Numbered from the stretch's first letter, positions 9,086 through 18,178 are shown. The stretch: DNA of 64,000 bases from Phyllobacterium sp. OV277 (GCF_900104355.1 NZ_FNIY01000004.1:420879-484878), one strand, 5' to 3'. The notes: generated from the letters alone by a model not told the origin. A program made the numbers and translations.

Positions 9086-10264
9086 ATGCGTATAATTCAT
9101 GTCATTTCTTCCATAGATCCTGCGCAAGGAGGACCACAGGGAGGTTGTATTCGTTTGGCAGCAGCTCAATCAAACTTGGGCCATGACATACATATCGTGA
9201 GCTATGGCAGCGGAAACATACGGAAGCGTGCTTTTGAAGCGGCAAGTGCCGTTCCTCATTTTAAGGGCATCACGTGGCACTTGCTCGCAGACCCGAATGT
9301 AAAAGAATCCATTTTTTGCTTGCAAGGCCGCAAAACATTACGTGCCATTTTGACGGCGGGCTCGTTTGTACATATCCACGGTGTCTGGGAGACTTTGCTC
9401 CGGACCGCAGCAACTATCGCCTTGGAAAAACAGATCGCCTACTGCGTGCAGCCGCATGGCATGCTTGATGAGTGGAGTCTGAAGCAGAAAGCTTTCAAAA
9501 AGCGGCTCGCCTTACGTTTCGGTTACAGGAAAATGCTGGACAATGCCAAGTTCATTTTGGCGTTGAATGCGGACGAAGCTCGATTACTGGAGCCTCTCAA
9601 TCTGGCATCGCCTCACCTGATAATTCCCAATGGGGTGTTTCTCGAAGAGTTTGAAAACCTGCCCTCAAGCGGGTTCTTCAAGGAGCGCCTTCCGTTAGTA
9701 GGCAACAAGCGTATCATACTGTTTCTATCACGGCTTCACTCCAAGAAGGGATTGGATATCTTGGTGAAAGCGTATGCCCATATCGCTGGTAGTTATGCGG
9801 ATGTGGATCTTGTAGTGGCAGGCCCCGATGGAGGAGCGCGTGGCGCTCTTGTCAGTGCGGTAGCACAGTTGAACCTGAATGACCGCGTGCATCTGATTGG
9901 CGCGCTTTACGGGCAAGACAAGCTACGTGCACTGGTGGATGCGACCTGTTTTTGTCTTCCAAGCCGCCAGGAAGGCTTCAGCATCGCCATTCTTGAGGCG
10001 CTAGCGTGTGGATTACCCGTTGTGATCAGCGACGCGTGTCACTTTCCGGAAGTCAGGGCCGCGCATGCCGGAGCTGTAGTTACACTCGCACCGGAGGATG
10101 TGGCCTCTGGTCTCAGCGCCATTCTTGACGATACTGCGATGGCTTCTGAAATGGGTGGAAATGGACAACGGCTCGTCTACGAGCAATACACCTGGCCGCG
10201 GATCGCCTCATCTACGATCAAAGGATATGTAGGGATCTCCAATATGACAATGCCGGCGACTTAG
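9086..10264 (+). CDS. GT4-family glycosyltransferase
   Basis: A 392-residue GT-B enzyme opening with RIIHVISSIDPAQGGPQGG, the glycine-rich acceptor-domain loop typical of GT4. It continues with QPHGMLDEWSLKQKAFKK, a segment common in capsule and colanic-acid glycosyltransferases of the WcaL/PssF type. The donor domain has IILFLSRLHSKKGLDILVKA and LPSRQEGFSIAILEALACGL with the E-x7-E motif. It lies 52 bases after the previous transferase, in the same direction, and ends 10 bases from the convergent acetyltransferase gene. Specificity is unknown. Confidence 0.88.
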   Translation: MRIIHVISSIDPAQGGPQGGCIRLAAAQSNLGHDIHIVSYGSGNIRKRAFEAASAVPHFKGITWHLLADPNVKESIFCLQGRKTLRAILTAGSFVHIHGVWETLLRTAATIALEKQIAYCVQPHGMLDEWSLKQKAFKKRLALRFGYRKMLDNAKFILALNADEARLLEPLNLASPHLIIPNGVFLEEFENLPSSGFFKERLPLVGNKRIILFLSRLHSKKGLDILVKAYAHIAGSYADVDLVVAGPDGGARGALVSAVAQLNLNDRVHLIGALYGQDKLRALVDATCFCLPSRQEGFSIAILEALACGLPVVISDACHFPEVRAAHAGAVVTLAPEDVASGLSAILDDTAMASEMGGNGQRLVYEQYTWPRIASSTIKGYVGISNMTMPAT

Positions 10265-10274
10265 GGCCAATAAC

Positions 10275-10865
10275 TTAGGCAAATTCTCCACCACGACGGC
10301 GTCTGATGGGCTTGGCCGGATTGCCTACATAAATTGTCCAGGGCGCCAGAGCGCGCGCTGCCACGGCACGGGCGCCAAGTACAGCGCCCTCACCTACAAG
10401 AACACCAGGGCCAACAAATGCCTCGGCAGCAATCCAGGCATTGGCCTGTATAGTGATCGGTAAACTGACAAGCGGAAAATCCTTATCATCGACGTCGTGT
10501 GTGCCCGTGCATAGATGAGCACGCTGCGACACAATCGAAAAATCTCCAAGCGTGACATCAGCGACATTATAACAAAGCACACCGGGACCCATGGACGTAT
10601 GCTGACCCATGGCAAGATTTGCGGGCCACCAAATACGCGCGCTGCCACGGATAACTGCCGTTGAGTGAACCCGTGCTCCAAAACACCTGAGCAGCCAAAC
10701 CCGCCAATGATTACAAGGAGAAGGTGTCCAAGCAGCGAGAACGAACCAGCAGATCACCCAAGTCAATCGCATGAGCCGAAATCTGAGAGTAAAAGTTGCA
10801 CCACCAAAGCGAGGTAATTGCTCCCCTGCTGTGTCCAATACCGTATCGGCAAAACGAGATCGCAT
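10275..10865 (-). CDS. WcaF-like exopolysaccharide O-acetyltransferase
   Basis: A left-handed beta-helix acyltransferase of 196 residues. After an N-terminal hydrophobic segment (LMRLTWVICWFVLAAWT) come hexapeptide-type repeats (VHSTAVIRGSARIWWPANLA, then VGPGVLVGEGAVLGARAVAA), the probable catalytic His in LCTGTHDVDD, and the family end WTIYVGNPAKPIRRR. Such enzymes move acetyl from acetyl-CoA onto a sugar of the lipid-linked repeat unit. It is the last gene of the leftward operon, 50 bases after the polymerase gene. Confidence 0.88.
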   Translation of the reverse strand: MRSRFADTVLDTAGEQLPRFGGATFTLRFRLMRLTWVICWFVLAAWTPSPCNHWRVWLLRCFGARVHSTAVIRGSARIWWPANLAMGQHTSMGPGVLCYNVADVTLGDFSIVSQRAHLCTGTHDVDDKDFPLVSLPITIQANAWIAAEAFVGPGVLVGEGAVLGARAVAARALAPWTIYVGNPAKPIRRRRGGEFA

Positions 10866-10915
10866 GAAAGTATATCCCTGTTAACGTATTATCTCGCCGT
10901 TTCTGCAGTATGTTT

Positions 10916-12208
10916 TCAAGGCGTTGCGGTGAGATGAGAACGCAAAGACGGCGTCACGACAAAAGACTGTTCGTGCCACGTATGCTGTGGCGGACGACGC
11001 GCCCACCCTAGAGCAGGCACAAGAAAAATGAGCATGTGTACCCACACAATCAGCGCCCAGTCGGTTTGATGTGAAATGGCATGCATGGCAGGGACGATCG
11101 ATAGCATGTAAACGATCTGAGCCGTCGTCGCACCGGCATTTGCAGACACCCATAATCTTCGAACGAGGTAAGACAAAAGAAGAAATTTCAACGCACCAAA
11201 ATACCAGAAAGACTGAAAAGCATCAGCCATTCCTGTTTCGGTCGTTCCTGTCAGAGGACTATATTCTCGTCCCAATGCTGGCAGCTTCGCCATCAGGGCG
11301 CTCTTGAATTTCTCGCCAACAAGTTGCGCAGGAACATAATTAAACACAAGGCGGTTCCAGTGGAACATGCCGAAGTCGAATTCGAGTGACGTGTCTGTAT
11401 TGTAGATGCGCAAGACGGCATTGTGCATTTCTGGTCCGCCGTCTTTCAGCAGGTTATCGAAATTAGCCGCGATGTCGATCCGGCTGATATCTTCCCATAG
11501 CGGTCCCGAATTTGCCCTTGTTATATCTCGATAATCGCTCATCGAACTCATCAACAACATACCCACTACAATGCCCGTCACGGCGAACGCACGCGGCACA
11601 ATCCAACCTCTTTGAAACCAGAACGCCAGAACAAATATGGCGATCAATTCAACGGCTTCGGCTCGTTTGCCTGTCACAACAATTCGATCGAGATAGAATA
11701 CAAGATCCACGCCGATAATAAGTGCCGCAGTCCAAGAAAAACGCCGGGCAAAACACAGGGTGGCGATGGCGAGGCCATAGGTTAAAAAACGGGCAAAAAA
11801 CAGCCACGCAACTGGTGCTCCACTCATCTGCACCCCGACGGAGACCTCGCCGGGCAATCGACTTAGTCTATAATAGAAATAAGCACCGGTGACGGACAGA
11901 AACAATGAAACAATCAGCAAGCGCTTTTCGTCAAAGTTCTGCTGCAAGAAACGGAAAGGGCGGGCATTGGACGACCAGCCTAACCAACACATGGTTAGGC
12001 AAAGAATTGAGAATGCAATTGTTTTGACGTAGGCGCCACCGGGCAGAAAATGATCATCAGCCAGTGCTGGAATCTGTGGCATGATGAAACTAAAGGTGAT
12101 GACTCCCACCAGAAATGGAAACTGGTATATCCTCTCGCGCCGTATAAGACCCCAGCCGATGAGTAAGAGAACGGTGATCAGCATCAGCCACGTGAACAAC
12201 CAGTTCAT
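10916..12208 (-). CDS. Wzy-like exopolysaccharide polymerase (multi-span membrane protein)
   Basis: A 430-residue protein with about ten membrane segments, starting MNWLFTWLMLITVLLLIGWGL. A large periplasmic loop in the second half carries RDITRANSGPLWEDISRIDI and later VPAQLVGEKFK and LTGTTETGMADAFQSFWYFG. Loops of this kind, with conserved G and Q/W residues, are usual in O-antigen or capsule polymerases, which join undecaprenyl-linked repeat units in the periplasm. Start: ATG 12208 overlaps the upstream stop as ATGA; a longer frame begins at 12262 but would run deep into the previous gene. Sequence conservation in this class is low, so the assignment rests on topology and on the place in the cluster. 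Confidence 0.72.
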   Translation of the reverse strand: MNWLFTWLMLITVLLLIGWGLIRRERIYQFPFLVGVITFSFIMPQIPALADDHFLPGGAYVKTIAFSILCLTMCWLGWSSNARPFRFLQQNFDEKRLLIVSLFLSVTGAYFYYRLSRLPGEVSVGVQMSGAPVAWLFFARFLTYGLAIATLCFARRFSWTAALIIGVDLVFYLDRIVVTGKRAEAVELIAIFVLAFWFQRGWIVPRAFAVTGIVVGMLLMSSMSDYRDITRANSGPLWEDISRIDIAANFDNLLKDGGPEMHNAVLRIYNTDTSLEFDFGMFHWNRLVFNYVPAQLVGEKFKSALMAKLPALGREYSPLTGTTETGMADAFQSFWYFGALKFLLLSYLVRRLWVSANAGATTAQIVYMLSIVPAMHAISHQTDWALIVWVHMLIFLVPALGWARRPPQHTWHEQSFVVTPSLRSHLTATP

Positions 12209-12867
12209 GCGAGCATTCCCGTAGCAAAGATCTGGCTGTCTCTCGCCCCGCGGTCTTTCCATAATCGGGAACGCAGCATGTACCAGAGGCTCTTTGGATA
12301 CTCTTTGAAAATCTGAATGCCGTCCGGCCCAAAAGCTATCTGCCAGTTGGAAACGTGTGGCTCAACCGGAAGTGAAACCCAGTGGATACCCGAGGAAATC
12401 CTTTCAAAACTGCCCATCGCACGGCGGGAATGAAACCAGCTGGTTACGAGAATGGCTCTACGCACGTGCATGCGGTACAAAATGGGACTGGAAAAAAGAG
12501 CGTTCTCCCATGTGTTCGCCGATTGGCATTCGGTGGTGATCAATCCGCTGTCAACGCCAAGTTCGACAAGACTTTTGCGTATCCAGTTACAATCTCCATC
12601 TCCGCTGATCAGTATTTTCGGCGCCATTCCAGCGTGCCATAAAAGGGCGGCCTGCGCCGCACGCGAGGGCCCATCGCCACCCAAAACGACAATGATGTCT
12701 GCCTTAGTCGCTGGTGTGCGTACGCTCAAGACAGTATCGGCAAGCACAATTGCCAAAGGATAGCTGGACAAGGCAAATGCACCCAAAGCCAGAAATATGG
12801 CGAACCACCAGCGACGCATCACGCGTTCACCACCATGGTTCGCGTGCGATGCCGGTATCGTCGTCAT
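12205..12867 (-). CDS. YdcF/SanA-like DUF218 membrane-anchored protein
   Basis: A 220-residue protein with one N-terminal membrane anchor (WWFAIFLALGAFALSSYPLA) and a DUF218 domain: ADIIVVLGGDGPSRAAQAAL, then ILISGDGDCNWIRKSL, TECQSANTWENALFS and AILVTSWFHSRRAM. This fold (YdcF, SanA, ElyC) is linked to envelope and undecaprenyl-related functions and has a nucleotide-binding-like pocket, but its reaction is not settled. Start: ATG 12867 overlaps the stop of the GT2 gene (ATGA); the frame stays open upstream but inside that gene. Overlaps on both sides show it is a true member of the polysaccharide operon. Confidence 0.82.
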   Translation of the reverse strand: MTTIPASHANHGGERVMRRWWFAIFLALGAFALSSYPLAIVLADTVLSVRTPATKADIIVVLGGDGPSRAAQAALLWHAGMAPKILISGDGDCNWIRKSLVELGVDSGLITTECQSANTWENALFSSPILYRMHVRRAILVTSWFHSRRAMGSFERISSGIHWVSLPVEPHVSNWQIAFGPDGIQIFKEYPKSLWYMLRSRLWKDRGARDSQIFATGMLA

Positions 12868-13697
12868 ATTGAAAGACCGTGTTCGCGGCGGCGCTGTTCT
12901 TCGATCTTGATAACAATCATGTATTCGTAGGCAGCAATAAGCCGACAATAATGATAGCCTTGCCAACCATCGAGAAAACCGCACCGCAATAGATACATGT
13001 AAGCAAAACGAGCTGCTGGTCGAAACGGTATCCTGTAAGACAACTCCTTGAGCGCGCTGCGGCGCGCTTCAGGAAGTCGACTGAAAAAGCCCTTCCACGG
13101 GATACCTTTGCCGCGCAATATCTGGAGCGACTCCTTCGCCTCGAACCCGGAATAACGATTATGCTTGTCAAACCAGGCGGTTAAGCCCTTGCTGAAACTG
13201 TAGTGGATAAAGTGGGATTTAAGGCGCCCGGTCGGACCATCGCCGACACAACGTGAATGGCACTCGCGCTCATACACGACCCGCTCCGGTCGGCAAAGAC
13301 GTGTGATCCACGTCGGATAAAGGCTGCTATGTTTGACCCAACGCCCCATGAACATATTTTTATAGCGAACGCGAAACAGCGCTTCCGGCCGTTCGGGATC
13401 GTTTGCAATGGCCAGCATTTCGTCACGCAGGTCATCAGGCGTAATTTCGTCAGCATCGGGCATGTAGACCCATGAGTGTTTGAACTCTATCTCCTTCAGG
13501 CCGTACATGCGCTGCTTGGTTTCCGTTTCATATTTGTGCTGATAGATTCGCGCGCCAGCCTCCCTCGCGATCTCAACTGTTCGATCCGTGCTGAAGGAGT
13601 CCAAAATAACGATGTCGTCGCACCAGGATAAAGAAGCCAGGCAAGCTGGAAGGCTTTCTTCCTCATTCAAGGTCATAATCAAAACAGATACCGACAA
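12864..13697 (-). CDS. GT2-family glycosyltransferase (WaaE/KdtX-like)
   Basis: A 277-residue inverting GT-A enzyme. The N-terminus SVSVLIMTLNEEESLPACLA and DDIVILDSFSTDRTVEIARE form the nucleotide-sugar site, and WVYMPDADEITPDDLRDEM carries the metal-binding DxD. Proteins of this size and layout add a single sugar, for example the beta-1,4-glucosyl residue made by WaaE. It follows the WecA-like gene after 24 bases and overlaps the DUF218 gene. It probably adds the second sugar of the repeat unit, but this is inferred from position. Confidence 0.87.
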   Translation of the reverse strand: MSVSVLIMTLNEEESLPACLASLSWCDDIVILDSFSTDRTVEIAREAGARIYQHKYETETKQRMYGLKEIEFKHSWVYMPDADEITPDDLRDEMLAIANDPERPEALFRVRYKNMFMGRWVKHSSLYPTWITRLCRPERVVYERECHSRCVGDGPTGRLKSHFIHYSFSKGLTAWFDKHNRYSGFEAKESLQILRGKGIPWKGFFSRLPEARRSALKELSYRIPFRPAARFAYMYLLRCGFLDGWQGYHYCRLIAAYEYMIVIKIEEQRRREHGLSI

Positions 13698-13721
13698 GTG
13701 AGTACTCCATTCTTAGGCGCG

Positions 13722-14888
13722 CTAAACAGCGTCGGACAAAATAGCCGGACTTGGCTGGGTTGGTTGCTGGCTTGGACCAAAGCTCTTGGTTGGCTCCGGG
13801 CGAAGCAACACGGGAGCAACGACATTGAACTGGGAAACGGTAACCGAACGTGGCTTGTTGTTGCTGGCAGTGGCGCTTGCCGCGAAAACAAAGGCTGAGT
13901 GAATAGCAATCGGGAATATCAACCCGAATGTCATTGCATAGTTTGAGACGCCAACGACCAAACCAATAAACCCCAGACTACCACACAGTGCGGATGAAGC
14001 GACGATGATGTTCGTGGTGGTTGACTGTGAGTATGACTGATCCAACAGCAAATGATGCAAATGCCAACGATCCGCCGTCAACGGATTGCGCCCAGCGTAC
14101 AGCCGGCGAACTATGAGGCTTATTGTATCGGTGACTGGTACAATAACGATCCACAGCAGAACAGGAAAGGCAATCTCGCCTTGACGCGAGAGTGTGATCA
14201 ACAGATAGGCAATAGTAGCGCCAAGCACAGTACTGCCGGCATCACCAAGGAATATATTGGCGCGTGACAACCAACGGCTGCGCATGTTGAACAGAAGAAA
14301 GCCACACACGGCAGCGAGAAGGACAAAGCTGGACAGGCCCAGATCTTCAAGGCCCTTCCAGCTTGATATCAAGGTTACCCAGAAAATTGCAGTCGCGGCA
14401 CAGCCGCCTGCAAGTCCGTCAACGCCATCAATCATGTTCCACGAATTAATCAGGCCAACAACGAACAAGATCGCGATGATCATGAGTATAGGCGCGGCCG
14501 TAGCCACAAGAGCCAAGGGCAGCATATTCGCCACGTAGATGCTTGATCCGGCCAGAGGTACGATGAGAATGCCAGCGGCAAGCAGTTGCCCGACAAGCCG
14601 GGCAATTGCTGACAGTTCGCTTCGATCATCCATTACCCCAATACAGAGGATCAAAAAACCGCCAGCCCAAAAGCTGACAGGTAGAACCGTCGTACCTTTG
14701 GACAACATAACAAAAGAAAATGCGGAAAAAATCGCGATCCCACCGCACAGCGGAACCACACATTCATGCCGCTTTCGATCGTCCGGGTGATCAACAAGAG
14801 CTAAAGAATAGGAAACCTTCTTGAGAAACAGGACGAGCAGCACAGTCACCGACAGGGCTACTATTGAATTGGTGAACCAGAGCGACAC
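13722..14888 (-). CDS. WecA-like undecaprenyl-phosphate glycosyl-1-phosphate transferase
   Basis: A polytopic 388-residue member of the MraY/WecA/TagO family that starts repeat-unit synthesis by moving a sugar-1-phosphate (usually HexNAc) to undecaprenyl phosphate. Visible hallmarks in order: an N-terminal membrane segment, DHPDDRKRHECVVPLCGGI, the metal-binding GVMDDRSELSAIARL, NSWNMIDGVDGLAGGCAA, ANIFLGDAGSTVLG with the catalytic Asp, and the C-terminal DRWHLHHLLLDQ His motif. It heads the leftward operon (WecA-like, GT2, DUF218, Wzy-like, WcaF-like). The C-terminal 60 residues after the last membrane span are Pro/Gln/Ser-rich and not part of the conserved fold. Confidence 0.93.
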   Translation of the reverse strand: MSLWFTNSIVALSVTVLLVLFLKKVSYSLALVDHPDDRKRHECVVPLCGGIAIFSAFSFVMLSKGTTVLPVSFWAGGFLILCIGVMDDRSELSAIARLVGQLLAAGILIVPLAGSSIYVANMLPLALVATAAPILMIIAILFVVGLINSWNMIDGVDGLAGGCAATAIFWVTLISSWKGLEDLGLSSFVLLAAVCGFLLFNMRSRWLSRANIFLGDAGSTVLGATIAYLLITLSRQGEIAFPVLLWIVIVPVTDTISLIVRRLYAGRNPLTADRWHLHHLLLDQSYSQSTTTNIIVASSALCGSLGFIGLVVGVSNYAMTFGLIFPIAIHSAFVFAASATASNNKPRSVTVSQFNVVAPVLLRPEPTKSFGPSQQPTQPSPAILSDAV

Positions 14889-15424
14889 GGCCTACCCCCG
14901 TTTATGAGGCGTTCGCCGATCCAAAGTGTCACCACCTTTCATCATCGACGTAAACGCTTTTTCAAAAAGGTATCGGCGTGTGGAAGGGAGCTCCATTTAG
15001 GAGAATTGAGAACTAGTTCAACTTGAAGGATGAGGCGATCTTCACCTTTTGACTAGGTGTGACAGCGGGATAAGAAGCCACGCCTCACATCGGATTATCT
15101 TGCCATCAGAATGCTGCGGGGATTTACACAGAACGGTTTATGCAACCGTCTTTTATCAAGTGTAGACGCTCCGATCGCGGCGATAGTTAGCTCCAGGGCC
15201 TAAACCGGATTATGCAGCGCATCCAGTATTAGTGAAATTCCTCAAAAGCATCGACCATAATGCGCAAGTCACGCCCTCGTCACTCTCAACCATTTAACCT
15301 ACTTATCAAGGATGGTTCAAATATTACGGCAAACAAGTTTTCCGGCCATCACGAATATTGAAATGCGGAATCTCCAAAAAAATGGACAGCGATTATTCTG
15401 TTCAACAGAAAAATAGGGGTAAAC
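14889..15424. other. Non-coding region between wecA-like operon and luxR-like gene
   Basis: The two neighbours read outward, so both promoters should lie here. I see a 10-bp perfect palindrome GAACTAGTTC at 15010-15019 and an AT-rich stretch at about 15300-15410. A ribosome-binding site AGGGGT at 15415-15420 precedes the luxR-like ATG. No protein gene is convincing. The region is long enough for a small RNA, but nothing supports one. Confidence 0.5.
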
Positions 15425-16264
15425 ATGAGTGGAACTACGTCTCATAACGCAAGTGACTATATTCATTATGATTTTAGAATCGATCGTGATCACAAGCGTA
15501 CCAACAGCATTTTCATTTACGCCGAAACGGGAGTTGTTTTTCAAGGGCTGGTACATTCATTAGAAAGGACGTTCGCCGACATACAGATAAATCTCGCAAA
15601 TCATCTTCCTGACAATCAGAACCAGGATCTGAATGTGGGATTGGTGCTTCTACATGCAGATATTGTCGATGATCTATCGGAATGTATTGAGCGATGCCGG
15701 ATTTGTTTCCCAAACGCTTCCATTACATTAATGATCAACGGTGATGGCGCCGGTTCTCATGTTCTGAGCAGGCTGTTTGGCGACAAGAGAATTCAAGGCC
15801 TCCTTCCATTCACTCTGAAACTGGATATTTGGCTGGCAGCTATCTGGCTTCTGCTTAACGGCGGAGAATATTATCCCTATGGGATCATGCAGTCCTTGGA
15901 ACAGATAGCAAGAGATAGTCACGTGCGCAGCCGTCACACGGTTATTACAAATGGCATCACGGGACGAATTGGAGAGAGCAAGCCTGTGGACACTTTGACA
16001 TTGCGCGAGCGTCAAATTCTGGAATTTCTTTCAGAGGGTCTACAAAACAAAACCATCGCCGACCGGCTTAATCTCTCCGGTCACACCGTCAAAGTGCATG
16101 TTCATAACCTTATCCGGAAACTCAAAGTGCATAACCGGACTCAAGCTGCAGCTATCTATCGTAACCATCTTGAGCAATCATCACTGCAATCTGCAGTCAG
16201 TTGGAACACGCAGCGCGCAGTCAGTCGCACCAGGGAAATGATGGAATCGATCACTAACGCCTGA
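15425..16264 (+). CDS. LuxR-family regulator with degenerate receiver-like domain
   Basis: A 279-residue regulator. Residues about 25-170 look like a receiver fold (NVGLVLLHADIVDDLSECIE, then NASITLMINGDG) but the phosphoacceptor and acidic pocket residues are not evident, so it may be a phosphorylation-independent pseudo-receiver. The C-terminal HTH is clear: TLRERQILEFLSEGLQNKTI, then recognition helix SGHTVKVHVHNLIRKLKVHN. It sits beside the exopolysaccharide operon and is read away from it. With the edge-truncated regulator at the other end, it probably controls exopolysaccharide output. AGGGGT 4 bases before the ATG supports the start. Confidence 0.85.
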   Translation: MSGTTSHNASDYIHYDFRIDRDHKRTNSIFIYAETGVVFQGLVHSLERTFADIQINLANHLPDNQNQDLNVGLVLLHADIVDDLSECIERCRICFPNASITLMINGDGAGSHVLSRLFGDKRIQGLLPFTLKLDIWLAAIWLLLNGGEYYPYGIMQSLEQIARDSHVRSRHTVITNGITGRIGESKPVDTLTLRERQILEFLSEGLQNKTIADRLNLSGHTVKVHVHNLIRKLKVHNRTQAAAIYRNHLEQSSLQSAVSWNTQRAVSRTREMMESITNA

Positions 16265-16593
16265 AAACCCGCTTAAGAACTGTGGTATTTGAGTTAAACT
16301 CAAGCGCATGCGCTTAAGGGAAAAGCGCGTGCAATGCCAGTATTGTTCGCAAACCAGGCAGATACACCTGACTTTGCCTTAGCATGATTTGGATTTTGTT
16401 GGGGTATTTGCAGTGCTACGATTACACATCGCACTGCCCCCTATCCATAAACTTTACAAACACCATCGTTTTCCGGCCGAAATCATCAGTCACGCTGGGT
16501 GGCTGTATCTCCGGCTTTCCGTGCATTTGCGCTACGTCAGGAATCTTTTGCCGAGCAAAAGTCCCGTCATGAAAGGTTCCTATTAAGGCAGCG
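16265..16593. other. Intergenic region with paired inverted repeats and decayed coding sequence
   Basis: Just after the luxR-like stop are a TTGAGT-TAA-ACTCAA hairpin (16289-16303) and a 14-bp palindrome AAGCGCATGCGCTT (16302-16315), flanked by two GCTTAAG copies. They could end the transcript, though no T tract follows. From about 16422 to 16593 the minus strand in another frame resembles the continuation of the broken SARP regulator that follows. Confidence 0.45.
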
Positions 16594-17079
16594 TTACCGC
16601 GGCGATGTAAGAACCTCGTGTAACTTGGCGCGCTTGACGTCAAGCCAATTATCAAAGTCGGATTGCTGAGGTAAATATTGCGCTAAAAGGCTGCCGCGGC
16701 ATTCTTCAGAGTATTCAAGGACAGATTTGATATCTCCATCCTGGAACACTTTGAGCAAGTCCAATGCGTCGATCCAGACTAGTCCAGCCTCGACTTGCTC
16801 CAGATTGAGTGAAACAAACATTGCGTCGGCACGGATCAGATTCAGCGCATACTGATCTTGAAACCTGCGAATACGCGCAAGGCTTTGACGCAGATTTATG
16901 AGTGCATGGGACTGGTCACTATCCGACCAAAAAATTTGCGCCAACTTCGAACAGGAAATAGATTGAGAGCTTTCCTCTAGTAGTAAATATGCTAAAATAC
17001 GAAAGAAGTTAGTGGGAACCCATGTTACCGGCACCCCACCTAAAGTAATACTTGAATCACCAAAAAGCCTTATCCTCAT
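16422..17079 (-). pseudogene. Truncated or frameshifted SARP-type regulator (DNA-binding domain remnant)
   Basis: Reading from ATG 17079, the first 160 residues match the N-terminal part of the intact SARP regulator at 18179-20200: MRIRLFGDSSITLGG against MKLTVFGEATVSFGG, then NLRQSLARIRRFQDQYALNL against NLRQSLVRIRKFQEQYDISL. The frame stops at 16594, at the start of the BTAD helical domain. The sequence just past it in another frame (NAALIGTF...FARQKIPDVAQM) looks like the next BTAD helices, which suggests a frameshift and later loss of the whole TolB-like and TPR part. The frame is also open upstream of 17079 to 17313, but that stretch has no family match. It could still be expressed as a stand-alone DNA-binding domain that competes with the intact regulator. 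Confidence 0.65.
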
Positions 17080-17576
17080 TCTAATTATTGACTCCAACCT
17101 TGATGGTGGAAACATGAATTCCACTGCTCTATGGATTGGGATCATTATAATTTTTCTACATATTAAGTCTTTATCTTGAAATCCCGTTCTTTGTCTGTGA
17201 GTACATAAATTCTCTATAAGCGCTTCTAAATCAGACATTTGATATTGTTCACCTGCTATCAAACACAGAATCATCGAGTACACTGGTGTGACACAAGTAA
17301 TCATCAGGATCATTGGAAGAATTGCGGATCGGCTCTATGCTAGCCAGTGCACCACCGCTCAAAGTTGACAGTCAACTGTTAAAGGATACGCGCCTTGGGG
17401 ATTTTTTACCCTTGCGCTATATCTGACGCGCATAACAAAAAAATGAAATAATATTGGTTTGATATTAGACACTCTATTGCGCTCAATAGCCAACATGATA
17501 AATTCTGTTTCGGGAAACATCCAAACATAACACAGACTACAAAGTAAGTAATTATAAAATACAAGAGACTGCTCAC
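17080..17576. other. AT-rich intergenic region with palindromes
   Basis: Two symmetric sites stand out: a 15-bp palindrome AGTTGAC-A-GTCAACT at 17363-17377 and a hairpin CTATTG-CGCT-CAATAG at 17474-17489. They lie between the leftward SARP remnant and the rightward small gene at 17577, so they are candidates for operators. No gene is supported, apart from an open frame (17080-17313, minus) that extends the SARP remnant without a family match. Confidence 0.4.
17363..17377. promoter_or_regulatory. 15-bp palindrome, candidate operator
   Basis: AGTTGAC-A-GTCAACT has perfect 7-bp arms and a single-base centre. It is in the non-coding region upstream of both the SARP remnant and the small gene at 17577. 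The bound factor is unknown; I did not find a second copy before the intact SARP gene. Confidence 0.35.
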
Positions 17577-17855
17577 ATGGATACCAAAGTAGACTTGAGA
17601 GAAAAATTTATAGAGCGCCTTAAGCAGGTCGCACTTAAATATGAGAATACTGCCAATGAAATTGATATTATTTCAAGTCGACTTGAATATGACTTGGACT
17701 ATATTTTTTGTACCGATAATCTGAAAGTTGAAGCTGCTCGATGTCGAAAACTTGCCGTGCATTATGCAAAGGTCGTAGCACTACAGGAAGCCGAATTAGC
17801 GGCGCAACGTGACTGTGAAGGGGAAAAATCGGAGGCTGCCTCTCGAGACCTATGA
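17577..17855 (+). CDS. Small, highly charged helical protein of unknown function
   Basis: A 92-residue acidic protein predicted to be almost all helical: LREKFIERLKQVALKYENTA, then EAARCRKLAVHYAKVVALQE. It has two Cys residues in the middle and one near the C-terminus, no signal peptide and no membrane segment. I do not recognise a family. AAGAGA about 8 bases before the ATG is a possible ribosome-binding site. It lies between two SARP regulator genes, one broken and one intact, and upstream of the YcaO-TfuA genes, so it may belong to that system; the 323-base gap after it argues for separate transcription. Confidence 0.55.
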   Translation: MDTKVDLREKFIERLKQVALKYENTANEIDIISSRLEYDLDYIFCTDNLKVEAARCRKLAVHYAKVVALQEAELAAQRDCEGEKSEAASRDL

Positions 17856-18178
17856 GTGGGGCAATACCGTTAAAATTTGGAATGGATAGTCTCACTTGCG
17901 TATAAGTAAGCTGCTGTGGCCTGTACCGCAAGACGGCGCTCCAGTGTGCAATTGATTTCCGGCAAAATGCGGCACAATTTTCAGACCACGCGTACCAAAA
18001 TATAAGCACACTGACTAATTGGTCTAATTCTAAATCAAATTCATTACAATTTTATCAGATAAGGACTATAGGGAACAGAAGCAACTTATAGTAAATTTGA
18101 TTACTGATGCGAAAGTAAAACGAAAAAACATGCATTTTTAAACCCATATAACGACGACGGGCGGGGGCTTCTGTCATC
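17856..18178. other. Non-coding region before the SARP regulator
   Basis: AT-rich, with no coding sequence I can support. It should contain the promoter of the SARP-YcaO-TfuA transcript; the stretch around 18000-18110 is the most AT-rich. No clear SARP-type direct repeats are seen. Confidence 0.4.

Noticed and set aside
17080..17313. N-terminal extension of the SARP remnant to 17313
   Set aside because: The 78 extra residues have no counterpart in the intact SARP regulator and no ribosome-binding site; the homologous start is at 17079.
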